Shown piece after piece: positions 26,669 through 34,633 of a stretch of 64,000 bases of DNA; the stretch's first letter is position 1, and each line of letters opens with the position of its first letter. The notes beneath the pieces were generated by a model. That model was not told the origin of the DNA. It saw only the letters and a program-made list of their open reading frames with translations, and searched no databases. The stretch spans positions 558,001 through 622,000 of the forward strand of contig NZ_VFNH01000001.1 of NCBI RefSeq assembly GCF_006715485.1, read 5' to 3'. A program made the position numbers and the translations under genes. This DNA comes from Herbaspirillum sp. SJZ107 (GTDB lineage Bacteria; Pseudomonadota; Gammaproteobacteria; Burkholderiales; Burkholderiaceae_D).

Positions 26669-27036
26669 TGACACGTGCACTCGTACTGTTTGCCCACGGC
26701 GCCCGCGCCGCTTCCTGGGCTGTCCCGTTCCAGCGCCTGCGCGAACTGACAGCGCAGCAGCGCCCCGACTGCAAGGTCACGCTGGCCTTCCTGGAGCTGA
26801 TGACCCCCACCTTGCCGGACGAGGTGGCGGCGCTGGTCGCGGATGGCGTGCGCGACATCGCCGTGGTGCCGGTGTTCCTGGGGCAGGGAGGCCATCTTCT
26901 GCGCGACCTGCCGCAGCTGATGGACGGCTTGCGCGCCACCTATCCGGAAGTGAGCTTCTCGACCGTGCCTGCGGTGGGCGAAGACCCGGACGTGCTGGCC
27001 GCGATGGCCGCGTATTGCGCCGCGGCGCTGCCCTGA
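26668..27036 (+). CDS. cbiX: Small CbiX-type sirohydrochlorin chelatase
   Basis: The 122-residue protein is the length of a single-domain, short CbiX. LFAHGAR at residues 6-12 supplies the first metal-inserting histidine and GQGGHLLRDLP supplies the second. It should insert iron or cobalt into sirohydrochlorin. The siroheme-dependent reductase and the cobA methyltransferase lie 3-9 kb away, so ferrochelatase in siroheme synthesis is plausible. It is coupled to lptG by a 1-bp stop/start overlap, which is an unusual partner. The metal specificity cannot be read from sequence. Confidence 0.82.
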   Translation: MTRALVLFAHGARAASWAVPFQRLRELTAQQRPDCKVTLAFLELMTPTLPDEVAALVADGVRDIAVVPVFLGQGGHLLRDLPQLMDGLRATYPEVSFSTVPAVGEDPDVLAAMAAYCAAALP

Positions 27037-27235
27037 ACCCGGCGGCCTGATGGTATCCGGTTCATTATCTGTATTGTTTGCGAAGTAATTTTTTTCATTA
27101 ACTCCGTTGTCGCGGAATTAATCGAACGTTGGTTTTTGGCGTAAGCGCAGGTACGAAAATAATTTCCTCATTGCATTTAGATTTGCCTTGAGGAATTATG
27201 TTGCTCATCTATCCTGTGCTTGAGTACCACACGCC

Positions 27236-29734
27236 ATGACTACCCCCGCCACCCTCATCAACGTCCGCCCGGGCTACGCCAGCACCACCTGGAACTATGC
27301 CGGGGCCACGCCGGCCGGCGCCTCGCCGGTCGCCGCCGTCGCCTTCGACGCATCCAGCAGCCTCGGCCAGGCTGCCTCGCGCGGCGACCTGCAATTCAGC
27401 CTGGATGCCGGCAAGACCTGGAGCAACTACGCGCTGCCGGTCGACGGCAAGGGCGCCTACGTCGCGGCCAGCGGCGCCCTCGGCGCCACCCTGTGGCGCT
27501 TCCAGGACCGCCAGCCGGGCGACTCGGTCACGCCGGACAGCTTCAACGTCCATTACCGCCTGGCCGACGGCAGCATCGCCACCTTCGAAAACACGGTGGT
27601 GGTCGACAACCAGCCGGTCGGGCTGACCGGCAGCTACGACATCCTGTTCACGACCATGCAGGCCGGCGACGTGGCCGACGTGCTGCTCCCGGTCGACACC
27701 GGTGCGCTCACCGGCGGCCGCTGGGTGATCGACAGCCAGTCGCAGCCGGGCCTGTTCGCGGTCGCCTACGACCGCGCGGTCGATACCAGCGGCCGGCTGG
27801 TGATCGCCAATGCGGCGCTGCTGCCGGCCAGCGGCGGCGCGGCCTCGGCCACCCTCCATTACTACGACCGCTACCAGGTCGACGCGGGCGGCAACCCGCT
27901 GCCCAACACCGGCGTGACGCGCACGCTCACCTACACGGTCGAAGACGGCAGCACGCGCGACCTGGCCGGCTTCGCCAACGAAGCCAGACTCGGTGCCGGC
28001 AGCGATGCCCCGGGCGCCAGCCCGTCGGTGGCGACGCTGTCCACCGGCGGCTTCGTCACGGTCTGGCAGGGGCCGGACGCCGCTCTGTGGGCGCAGACGC
28101 GCGATGCCGCCGGCAATGCGCTCGGCGCCAACTTCGCTCTGACCCCGAATGGCGGTGCCGCCGAAGGGCAGCCGGCGGTGAGCGCTTTGGCGGGTGGCCG
28201 CTTCGTGGTGGCCTATACGCTGCACGATGGCGGCGCCAACAAGATCGCCTACCGCGTGGTGGAGGCGGGCGGCAGCGCCGGCGCCGAGCACGTGGTGGAT
28301 GGCGGCGCGGCCGGGGATGCCTCGATGCCGGCGGTGGCGACGCTGGCGGACGGCTCGTTCGCGGTCGCCTGGCGCAGCGGCGGCACGGTGCACGTGCAGC
28401 AGGCCGCCGCCGACGGCAGCGCCATCGGCGCGGTGCACGACGCCGGCGCGCTGGGGTCGGCATACAGCCCGGACCTCGTGGCCCTGAAGGAGGGCGGCTA
28501 CGTGCTGGCGTGGGGCGAGATCAACGACGGCAACGTGTACGCGTCGATCAACGGCGGTACGCCCATCGTGGCCAGCGGCGACGGCTACGCGGCCAGCATC
28601 ATGACCGCGGCCCCGCTGCCGCACGTGACGGCGCTGGCCGGCGGCGGCTTCGTGGTGGCCTGGGACAGCTACATGAACGATCCGCACGGCTTTTCGATCA
28701 GCGACATCTATTTCCAGCGCTTCGACGGCGCCGGCCATGCGCTGGGCGAGCTGACCCAGGCCAACGTCGACGCCGGCGGCGGGCGCTACGACGCCGCGGT
28801 TGCCGCGCTGTCGGACGGCGGCTTCGTGGTCACCTGGCAGGGCAGCGACGATGCCGGCAACGGCATCTTCGGGCGCCGCTTCGGTGCCGACGGCAGCGCG
28901 CTCGACCCGCACGAGTTCGCGGTCAGCCAGCACCGCGCCGGCGACCAGGCAGGGGCCGACGTCAGCGCACTGGCGGGCGGCGGTTTCGTGACCGCCTGGG
29001 TCGACACCGCGGCCGGCGGCAGCGTCGGCGTCGAGATGCGCGTGCTGCAGGGGCAGGTTGCGGATGGCAGTGCCGCCCACCTCAGTACCACGCTGTCGTC
29101 GGCGGCCTTGGGCACGTCGCCGCTGCCGGCGATCGTCGGTAACACCGGCAACGATGCCATGGGCGTGCCGGCGGGCGCGGTGGTACTGGATGGCGGCGCC
29201 GGCCTCGACACCGCCGTCTACAGCGGCGCGCGCGCCAGCTTCACGGTGGCGCACGAGGGCAGCGGCTTCTCGGTCACCGACGCCAAGGGCGACCACGCGA
29301 CGCTGCAGAACATCGAGCGCGTGCAGTTCGGCGACGGCATGGTCGCGCTCGACATCGACGGCACCGCCGGCCAGGCCTACCGCCTGTACCAGGCTGCCTT
29401 CGACCGCACCCCGGACAAGGTCGGCCTCGGCTTCTGGATCGACGTACTGGACCATGGTGCGCCCCTGCAGGACGCGGCGCGCGACTTCGTCGGCAGCCAG
29501 GAATTCAAGGACCTGTACGGCGCCAACCTCAGCGACGCCCAATTCGTCGACGCGCTGTACCAGAACGTGCTGCACCGGCCGGCGGAAGGGGCGGGCTTCG
29601 ATTTCTGGATGTCGTCGCTGCAGATCGTGTCGCGCGCGGAGGTGCTGGTGAATTTCAGCGAGAGCGCGGAAAACCAGGCGCAGGTGGTGGGCAGTATCCA
29701 GAACGGGATCGATTACGTTCACTGGGCGGGTTGA
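27236..29734 (+). CDS. Large repeat protein with C-terminal DUF4214 domain
   Basis: The 832-residue, very Gly/Ala-rich protein has no N-terminal signal peptide. Residues about 255-600 hold seven imperfect repeats built on the pattern ALAGGGFVVAW, for example ALSDGGFVVTWQG and ALAGGGFVTAWVD, probably beta-propeller-like blades. A segment resembling RTX/haemolysin ends (GNTGNDAM, LDGGAGLDTAVYSG) follows at about 635-665. The C-terminal about 110 residues form a DUF4214 domain (YRLYQAAFDRTPDKVGLGFW, LYQNVLHRPAEGAGFDFW). Such proteins are often exported by type I secretion and surface-associated; that is inference. No transporter genes are adjacent and the ribosome site is weak. Confidence 0.82.
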   Translation: MTTPATLINVRPGYASTTWNYAGATPAGASPVAAVAFDASSSLGQAASRGDLQFSLDAGKTWSNYALPVDGKGAYVAASGALGATLWRFQDRQPGDSVTPDSFNVHYRLADGSIATFENTVVVDNQPVGLTGSYDILFTTMQAGDVADVLLPVDTGALTGGRWVIDSQSQPGLFAVAYDRAVDTSGRLVIANAALLPASGGAASATLHYYDRYQVDAGGNPLPNTGVTRTLTYTVEDGSTRDLAGFANEARLGAGSDAPGASPSVATLSTGGFVTVWQGPDAALWAQTRDAAGNALGANFALTPNGGAAEGQPAVSALAGGRFVVAYTLHDGGANKIAYRVVEAGGSAGAEHVVDGGAAGDASMPAVATLADGSFAVAWRSGGTVHVQQAAADGSAIGAVHDAGALGSAYSPDLVALKEGGYVLAWGEINDGNVYASINGGTPIVASGDGYAASIMTAAPLPHVTALAGGGFVVAWDSYMNDPHGFSISDIYFQRFDGAGHALGELTQANVDAGGGRYDAAVAALSDGGFVVTWQGSDDAGNGIFGRRFGADGSALDPHEFAVSQHRAGDQAGADVSALAGGGFVTAWVDTAAGGSVGVEMRVLQGQVADGSAAHLSTTLSSAALGTSPLPAIVGNTGNDAMGVPAGAVVLDGGAGLDTAVYSGARASFTVAHEGSGFSVTDAKGDHATLQNIERVQFGDGMVALDIDGTAGQAYRLYQAAFDRTPDKVGLGFWIDVLDHGAPLQDAARDFVGSQEFKDLYGANLSDAQFVDALYQNVLHRPAEGAGFDFWMSSLQIVSRAEVLVNFSESAENQAQVVGSIQNGIDYVHWAG

Positions 29735-29860
29735 GCGCGGTGTCGGCGCACTCTTTGCGCCGCGTCATGGTCCCCATCCCGTTTCCGGCATGGACAGGGT
29801 TGGCATCCCCGCCGACACTCCCCGGTGGCCCCTTACGCCCCGAATCTCTGCCCGCAACCC

Positions 29861-30286
29861 ATGCCCAAACCTCTTGCGCAACTGCTTGCCACCTTCCGTA
29901 AAGCGCTGCCGCGCCCGCTGGTCGAGATCCTGTGCGCGCGCCGCCTCGACCGCATGGCGCTGCGCCTGCTACGCATGCGCGCGCGCATCGACGCCATGTC
30001 GCGCCACATGTGCAGCGGTGCCCTCGATGGACCGCTGCTGCGCATCGCCTCCGATGCCGACGGCAGCCTGCGCCGCATGCTGGCCGGCTTGCGCGACGAG
30101 GTCGCCACCATGCGGCGCGACCTGGCGATCTGGCACATGCGGGAATGCGGCGGCCGCACCGGCACGCGGCTGGCGGCGGCATTGGCGCGGCTGAACGGGA
30201 TCGCGCTGGATACAGGGGCGGCGGCTTTGCGTTTGCAGCAGGAGCTGGACGAGCATGACCGCTTGCGGCGCGAGGGTGTGCGTTAG
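29861..30286 (+). CDS. Hypothetical small protein, Arg/Leu-rich
   Basis: The 141-residue frame starts MPKPLAQLLATFRKAL and is almost entirely helical and Arg/Leu/Ala-rich, with four or five short helices and no membrane segment. No family was recognised and no good ribosome site is visible. Because GC-rich genomes generate long open frames by chance, it may not be real. In its favour, it fills a gap between two genes without strongly overlapping either. A start at 29825 is also possible. Confidence 0.45.
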   Translation: MPKPLAQLLATFRKALPRPLVEILCARRLDRMALRLLRMRARIDAMSRHMCSGALDGPLLRIASDADGSLRRMLAGLRDEVATMRRDLAIWHMRECGGRTGTRLAAALARLNGIALDTGAAALRLQQELDEHDRLRREGVR

Positions 30287-30295
30287 ATTGTTGGC

Positions 30296-31024
30296 TCAGC
30301 CACCCGCCGCATCCGGCGCCTGATGCTCACGCCGCTGCAGCGCCTCGCCGATCATCACCAGCATCGGCCCGTGCGACATCTCGAGACCGTGCGCCAGCGT
30401 GGCCAGCGTCAGGCGCAGGATGCGTTCGTCGGCGCGGCTGCAGTTTTCCACCACCACCACCGGCAGGTCGGGGCGGCGGCCTTCCGCCAGCAGGCGTTCC
30501 GCCGTGGCGGCGGCTTCGCGTCCGCCCATGTATTGCACCAGGGTGTCGGTCTCGGGGAGGGCCGGGTGGTCCGGCTGGTCGGGCGCGGTGCTGGAGGTGA
30601 AGAAGGCGACGCTGCGCGCCACGCCGCGCTTGGTCAGCGGCTGTTTGGTGGCGGCGGCGGCGGCCACCGCGGTGGTGATGCCGGGGACGATCTCGACCTC
30701 GATGCCTTCCTGCTCGAGCGCACGCAATTCCTCGTCGGCACGCCCGAACAGCATCGGATCCCCGCCTTTCAGGCGCACCACGGTGCGGTAGCGCTGCGCG
30801 GATTCGACCAGTTGGCGATTGATGTCGCCCTGTGCGGCGGAGCGCTGGCCGGAACGCTTGCCGACCGAGACCAGGTCGGCCTGCCGGCACAGGTCCAGCA
30901 TCTCGGGGGTGACGAGGGCGTCGTACAGCACGACCTCGGCCTGCGCCAGCAGGCGCGCCCCGCGAACGGTGATCAGGTCAGCAGCGCCGGGTCCGGCTCC
31001 GATCAAATACACTTTCCCCAGCAC
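30296..31024 (-). CDS. cobA: Uroporphyrinogen-III C-methyltransferase
   Basis: The 242-residue enzyme adds two methyl groups from SAM to uroporphyrinogen III, giving precorrin-2 for siroheme. Family segments are VYLIGAGPGAADLITVRG at the N-terminus, VSVGKRSG, VVRLKGGDPMLFGR and PGITTAVAAAAATKQPLT. It is the stand-alone methyltransferase, not the CysG fusion, so the dehydrogenase and chelatase must be separate. It is the last gene of the cysI-cysN operon, downstream of cysN. Confidence 0.94.
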   Translation of the reverse strand: MLGKVYLIGAGPGAADLITVRGARLLAQAEVVLYDALVTPEMLDLCRQADLVSVGKRSGQRSAAQGDINRQLVESAQRYRTVVRLKGGDPMLFGRADEELRALEQEGIEVEIVPGITTAVAAAAATKQPLTKRGVARSVAFFTSSTAPDQPDHPALPETDTLVQYMGGREAAATAERLLAEGRRPDLPVVVVENCSRADERILRLTLATLAHGLEMSHGPMLVMIGEALQRREHQAPDAAGG

Positions 31025-31044
31025 TGCGCTATCCGCCTTTCAGA

Positions 31045-32373
31045 TTATTCAGCAATCCGAATCATACCGGCTGCGACAGTCTGGTGGGTAACTTCATCGA
31101 TCAGGATGAAGGCACCGGTGGCGCGGATGTCGGCATAGGCGTCGGCCGCCAGCGGCTGCTGCACCGCGATCTGGATGCGCGCGATGTCGTTCAGCTTGAG
31201 ACCGTCTGCAGCGTGGCGCTGCTGGGTGTTCACGTCCAGGATGTCGTCGATCGACTTCACCTTGGCCATGGTCTGGCGCGTGCCATGCTTGATCCAGTAC
31301 TTGCGGCGCACGTCCAGCGGCTCGTCGGCCATCCAGCACACGTCGGCGGTCACCTGCTTGAGCAGGGTGGCCGGCTGTTCGGCATTGGCCAGCACGTCGC
31401 CGCGCGAGATGTCGACGTATTCGTTCAGCAGCAGGGTGACGGACTGGCCGGCCACCGCCTGTTGCAGCGGGCCGTCGAAGGTGATGATTTCCTTGACCGT
31501 CGCTTCATGGCCGGACGGCTGTACCACGATCTTGTCGCCGACCGCGATCTTGCCCGACTCCACGCGGCCCATGTAGCCGCGGAAGTCGTTGGCTTCGTGG
31601 CCGTTGTGGCGCGCCACCAGCTGCACCGGGAAGCGGAACGGGGCGGCGTGCGCCTCGTCGTACACGCTCAGGCCTTCGAGCAGCTCGATCAGGGTCGGGC
31701 CGTCGTACCACGCCATGTTGTCGCTCTTGTCGACCACGTTGTCGCCGGCCAGCGCCGACAGCGGGATCGCGGTGATGTCCTTCAGGCCGAGGCTTTGCGC
31801 AAATTCGGTGTAGGCACCGACGATGCGCTCGTACACGGTCTGGTCGTAGTTCACCAGGTCCATCTTGTTGACGGCGACGATCACGTGCTCGATCTGCAGC
31901 AGCTTGGCGATGGTCGAGTGGCGCTTGGTCTGGGTCAGCAGCTCCACCGAGCCGTCGTCACCGAGCTTCACCTTCGACACGTCGACCAGGATGATCACGG
32001 CGTCGGCGGTCGAGGCGCCGGTCACCATGTTGCGGGTGTACTGCTCGTGGCCGGGCGTGTCGGCGATGATGAACTTGCGCTTCGGCGTCGCGAAGTAGCG
32101 GTAGGCCACGTCGATCGTGATGCCTTGCTCGCGTTCGGCTTCCAGGCCGTCGGTCAGCAGCGACAGGTCGATCGTGTCGCCCACGGTGCGCTTGTGCTTC
32201 GAGCGCGACACGGCGGCCAGCTGGTCCGCGAAAATGCCTTTGCTGTCGAACAGCAGGCGCCCGATCAGGGTGCTCTTGCCGTCGTCGACGGAGCCGGCGG
32301 TGATGAAGCGCAGCAGGCTGGCCTGGCCGCTGGCGTCGGCTTGGTGGTTCAGTTGTTCGGTCGGGGCGTTCAT
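31045..32373 (-). CDS. cysN: Sulfate adenylyltransferase subunit 1 (GTPase)
   Basis: The 442-residue protein is the regulatory GTPase of ATP sulfurylase. GTP-binding motifs are GSVDDGKSTLIG (G1), DTPGHEQYTRNM (G3) and NKMDLV (G4). EF-Tu-like beta-barrel domains follow. There is no fused APS kinase domain. The ATG at 32373 overlaps the cysD stop (TGATG), so translation is coupled, and the upstream extension of the frame through cysD is discarded. Confidence 0.95.
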   Translation of the reverse strand: MNAPTEQLNHQADASGQASLLRFITAGSVDDGKSTLIGRLLFDSKGIFADQLAAVSRSKHKRTVGDTIDLSLLTDGLEAEREQGITIDVAYRYFATPKRKFIIADTPGHEQYTRNMVTGASTADAVIILVDVSKVKLGDDGSVELLTQTKRHSTIAKLLQIEHVIVAVNKMDLVNYDQTVYERIVGAYTEFAQSLGLKDITAIPLSALAGDNVVDKSDNMAWYDGPTLIELLEGLSVYDEAHAAPFRFPVQLVARHNGHEANDFRGYMGRVESGKIAVGDKIVVQPSGHEATVKEIITFDGPLQQAVAGQSVTLLLNEYVDISRGDVLANAEQPATLLKQVTADVCWMADEPLDVRRKYWIKHGTRQTMAKVKSIDDILDVNTQQRHAADGLKLNDIARIQIAVQQPLAADAYADIRATGAFILIDEVTHQTVAAGMIRIAE

Positions 32374-33311
32374 CAGAAATATCCTTGCTTCTTGCGTTTT
32401 TCCATCGACGCTTCCGAGGTCTGGTCGTCCATCCGGGTCGCGCCGCGTTCGGTCACCTGGGTGATCGCGGTCTCGGCGATGATGGCGTCGACCGTCGCCG
32501 CATCCGAGGACACCGGGCAGGTGCAGGAGATGTCGCCGACGGTGCGGAAGCGGACCGTCTGCGTCTCGACCGTTTCGCCTTCGCGCGCCGGGGTCAGCGG
32601 GGTCAGCGGCACCAGCAGGCCGTTGCGCGGGATCACCTGGCGCTCGTGTGCGAAATAGATCGGCGGCAGGGCCAGCTTTTCGCGGGCGATGTACTGCCAG
32701 ACGTCGAGTTCGGTCCAGTTCGAGATCGGGAACACGCGCATGTTCTCGCCCGGGTGGACGCGGGTGTTGTACAAATCCCACAGTTCGGGGCGCTGGGCCT
32801 TCGGGTCCCATTGGCCGAATTCATCGCGGAACGAGAAGATGCGTTCCTTGGCGCGCGCCTTTTCCTCGTCGCGGCGGGCGCCGCCGATGCAGGCGTCGAA
32901 GCCGTGCTCGGCGATGGTTTCCAGCAGCGTGACGGCCTGGGCCGCGTTGCGCGAATCGGTTTGCGGGTTGCGCAGGCGCACGGTGCCCTTCTTGATCGAG
33001 TCCTCGACCGAGCCCACGATCAAGCGCTCGCCCAGTTCCGCCACGCGGGCGTCGCGGAAGGCGATCACTTCGTCGAAGTTGTGGCCGGTGTCGATGTGGA
33101 CCAGCGGGAAGGGGAACTTACCCGGGCGGAAGGCTTTTTCCGCCAGGCGCAGCAGCACCACGGAGTCCTTGCCGCCCGAGAACAGCAGGGCGGGGTTCGA
33201 GCACTCGGCGGCCACTTCGCGCAGGATGTGGATCGCTTCGGACTCTAATGCGTCGAGGTGGCGCGCGTTGACGTCACCAAGGGCGCCGGGGGTGTCACTG
33301 AACGTCGTCAT
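32373..33311 (-). CDS. cysD: Sulfate adenylyltransferase subunit 2
   Basis: The 312-residue catalytic subunit transfers AMP from ATP to sulfate to give APS. The PP-loop SGGKDSVVLLRLAEKAF sits at about residues 45-61. IDTGHNFDEVIAFRD, GARRDEEKARAKER and FPISNWTELDVW are standard CysD segments. The start MTTFSDTPG at 33311 gives the expected length. It stands between cysH (29 bp upstream) and cysN. Confidence 0.95.
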   Translation of the reverse strand: MTTFSDTPGALGDVNARHLDALESEAIHILREVAAECSNPALLFSGGKDSVVLLRLAEKAFRPGKFPFPLVHIDTGHNFDEVIAFRDARVAELGERLIVGSVEDSIKKGTVRLRNPQTDSRNAAQAVTLLETIAEHGFDACIGGARRDEEKARAKERIFSFRDEFGQWDPKAQRPELWDLYNTRVHPGENMRVFPISNWTELDVWQYIAREKLALPPIYFAHERQVIPRNGLLVPLTPLTPAREGETVETQTVRFRTVGDISCTCPVSSDAATVDAIIAETAITQVTERGATRMDDQTSEASMEKRKKQGYF

Positions 33312-33340
33312 GATATTCCTGTCGTTGCTGTGGCCAAAAA

Positions 33341-34057
33341 TCAGGCGGCCACGGATTTGATACGAATGAGTTTGCCGTCTACCAGGTGCAGGCCGCACTC
33401 CTTGGAGTCGGCGCTTTCCCACCACCAGCGGCCGGCGCGCACGTCCTCGCCCGGCTGGATCGCGCGGGTGCAGGGTTCGCAGCCGATCGACGGGTAGTTG
33501 CGGTCGTGCAAGACATTGTAGGGCACCGTGTTGGCACGGATGTATTCCCACACGTCCGCCTCGCTCCAGTCCGCCAGCGGATTGAACTTCTGCATGCCGT
33601 GCGCCGCGTCGTCTTCCTGCACCGCCAGTTCGGAGCGCGTGGTCGACTGCGAACGGCGCTGGCCGGTCACCCAGGCCTTGTTGCCGGCCAGGGCGCGCCC
33701 CAGGGGCTCGACCTTGCGGATGCGGCAGCATTCCTTGCGCATCTCGACGCTGTCATAGAAGGCGTTCAGGCCGTTCTGCGTCACGTAGCGCTCGACCGCT
33801 TCGGGCTGCGGCTTGTACAGCTTGATTTCATGGCCATACTGGGCGCGCACCTTCTCGAGCACGTCCAGGGTTTCCTTGTGCAGGCGCCCGGTCTCCAGCG
33901 TGAAGATGGTGATCGGAAGCCCGGCGCGCAAGATCAGGTCGGTCAGGACCATGTCTTCGGCCGCCAGGCTGGAAGCGAACACGGCAGGCGAAAAATCGCG
34001 CGCAATGCGCTCCAGGATGCCGCGGGTTTCTTCCACCCGCGCGTGCAGGTCACTCAT
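33341..34057 (-). CDS. cysH: Adenylyl-sulfate reductase, Fe-S type
   Basis: The 238-residue reductase carries both paired cysteine motifs of [4Fe-4S] APS reductases, KECCRIRK and GCEPCTRA, plus the catalytic ECGLH near the C-terminus. E. coli-type PAPS reductases lack the cluster cysteines, so APS is the likely substrate. This agrees with the absence of a cysC kinase in the operon. A PP-loop-like segment (SSLAAEDMVL) near residues 29-38 binds the nucleotide. The enzyme produces sulfite for the downstream siroheme reductase. Confidence 0.94.
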   Translation of the reverse strand: MSDLHARVEETRGILERIARDFSPAVFASSLAAEDMVLTDLILRAGLPITIFTLETGRLHKETLDVLEKVRAQYGHEIKLYKPQPEAVERYVTQNGLNAFYDSVEMRKECCRIRKVEPLGRALAGNKAWVTGQRRSQSTTRSELAVQEDDAAHGMQKFNPLADWSEADVWEYIRANTVPYNVLHDRNYPSIGCEPCTRAIQPGEDVRAGRWWWESADSKECGLHLVDGKLIRIKSVAA

Positions 34058-34075
34058 GTTATTTCCTAAATTGAT

Positions 34076-34633
34076 TCAGATGCCGGCGCCGGTATCGACG
34101 TGCTCGGGGGGCACGCCGCGCGCCTGGCGGCGGAACAGCGGCACCGGCTGGTCGACCGATGCCTGGTAGGTTTCCGAGAAGACGCTCAGGCCCTTCAGCG
34201 CGTCATGGATGTTGCGATCCTGGCGCGTGGCGTAGGCGTCGAAGCCGCAGCGGTACATCTGGAACAGCTGGTCGCGCAGCACGTCGCCGATCGCGCGCAG
34301 TTCGCCGGTATAGCCCAGGCGCTTGCGCAGGTTGTAGGCGATCGAATAGCCGCGGCCATCGGTGAATTTCGGGAAGTCGACGGCGACCACGGCGAATTGC
34401 GCCAGGTCGTCCTTGACCGCGTCCGCCAGCTCATCCGAGGCGAACCAGATGCCGATCTCGCCACGCCCGCTCAGCTGCTCGCGCTGGGCCAGCCAGACCG
34501 GCACCGGCACGATGATCTTGCCTTGCGGGACCTCGACGCTCTCGGGCGTCTGGCCCTCGTCGAGCTTCAGTACGCTCCAGTCGTCGTTGACCACTGCGCG
34601 ACCCTTGATGATCTGTGGGTGGTGATTAAGCAT
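34076..34633 (-). CDS. DUF934 protein of the sulfite reductase operon
   Basis: The 185-residue soluble protein belongs to DUF934, a family found next to CysI-like reductases in many proteobacteria. Segments supporting this are IWFASDELADAVKDDL, VAVDFPKFTDGRGYSIAYNLR and ALKGLSVFSETYQ. Its precise role is unknown; it is suspected to assist sulfite reduction where CysJ is missing, as here. The ATG at 34633 overlaps the cysI stop by 8 bp, so the two are coupled. Confidence 0.88.
   Translation of the reverse strand: MLNHHPQIIKGRAVVNDDWSVLKLDEGQTPESVEVPQGKIIVPVPVWLAQREQLSGRGEIGIWFASDELADAVKDDLAQFAVVAVDFPKFTDGRGYSIAYNLRKRLGYTGELRAIGDVLRDQLFQMYRCGFDAYATRQDRNIHDALKGLSVFSETYQASVDQPVPLFRRQARGVPPEHVDTGAGI

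Noticed and set aside
27209-29722. 837-residue minus-strand open frame opposite the DUF4214 gene
   Set aside because: Antisense mirror of a repeat gene; composition is artificial and no motif is present.
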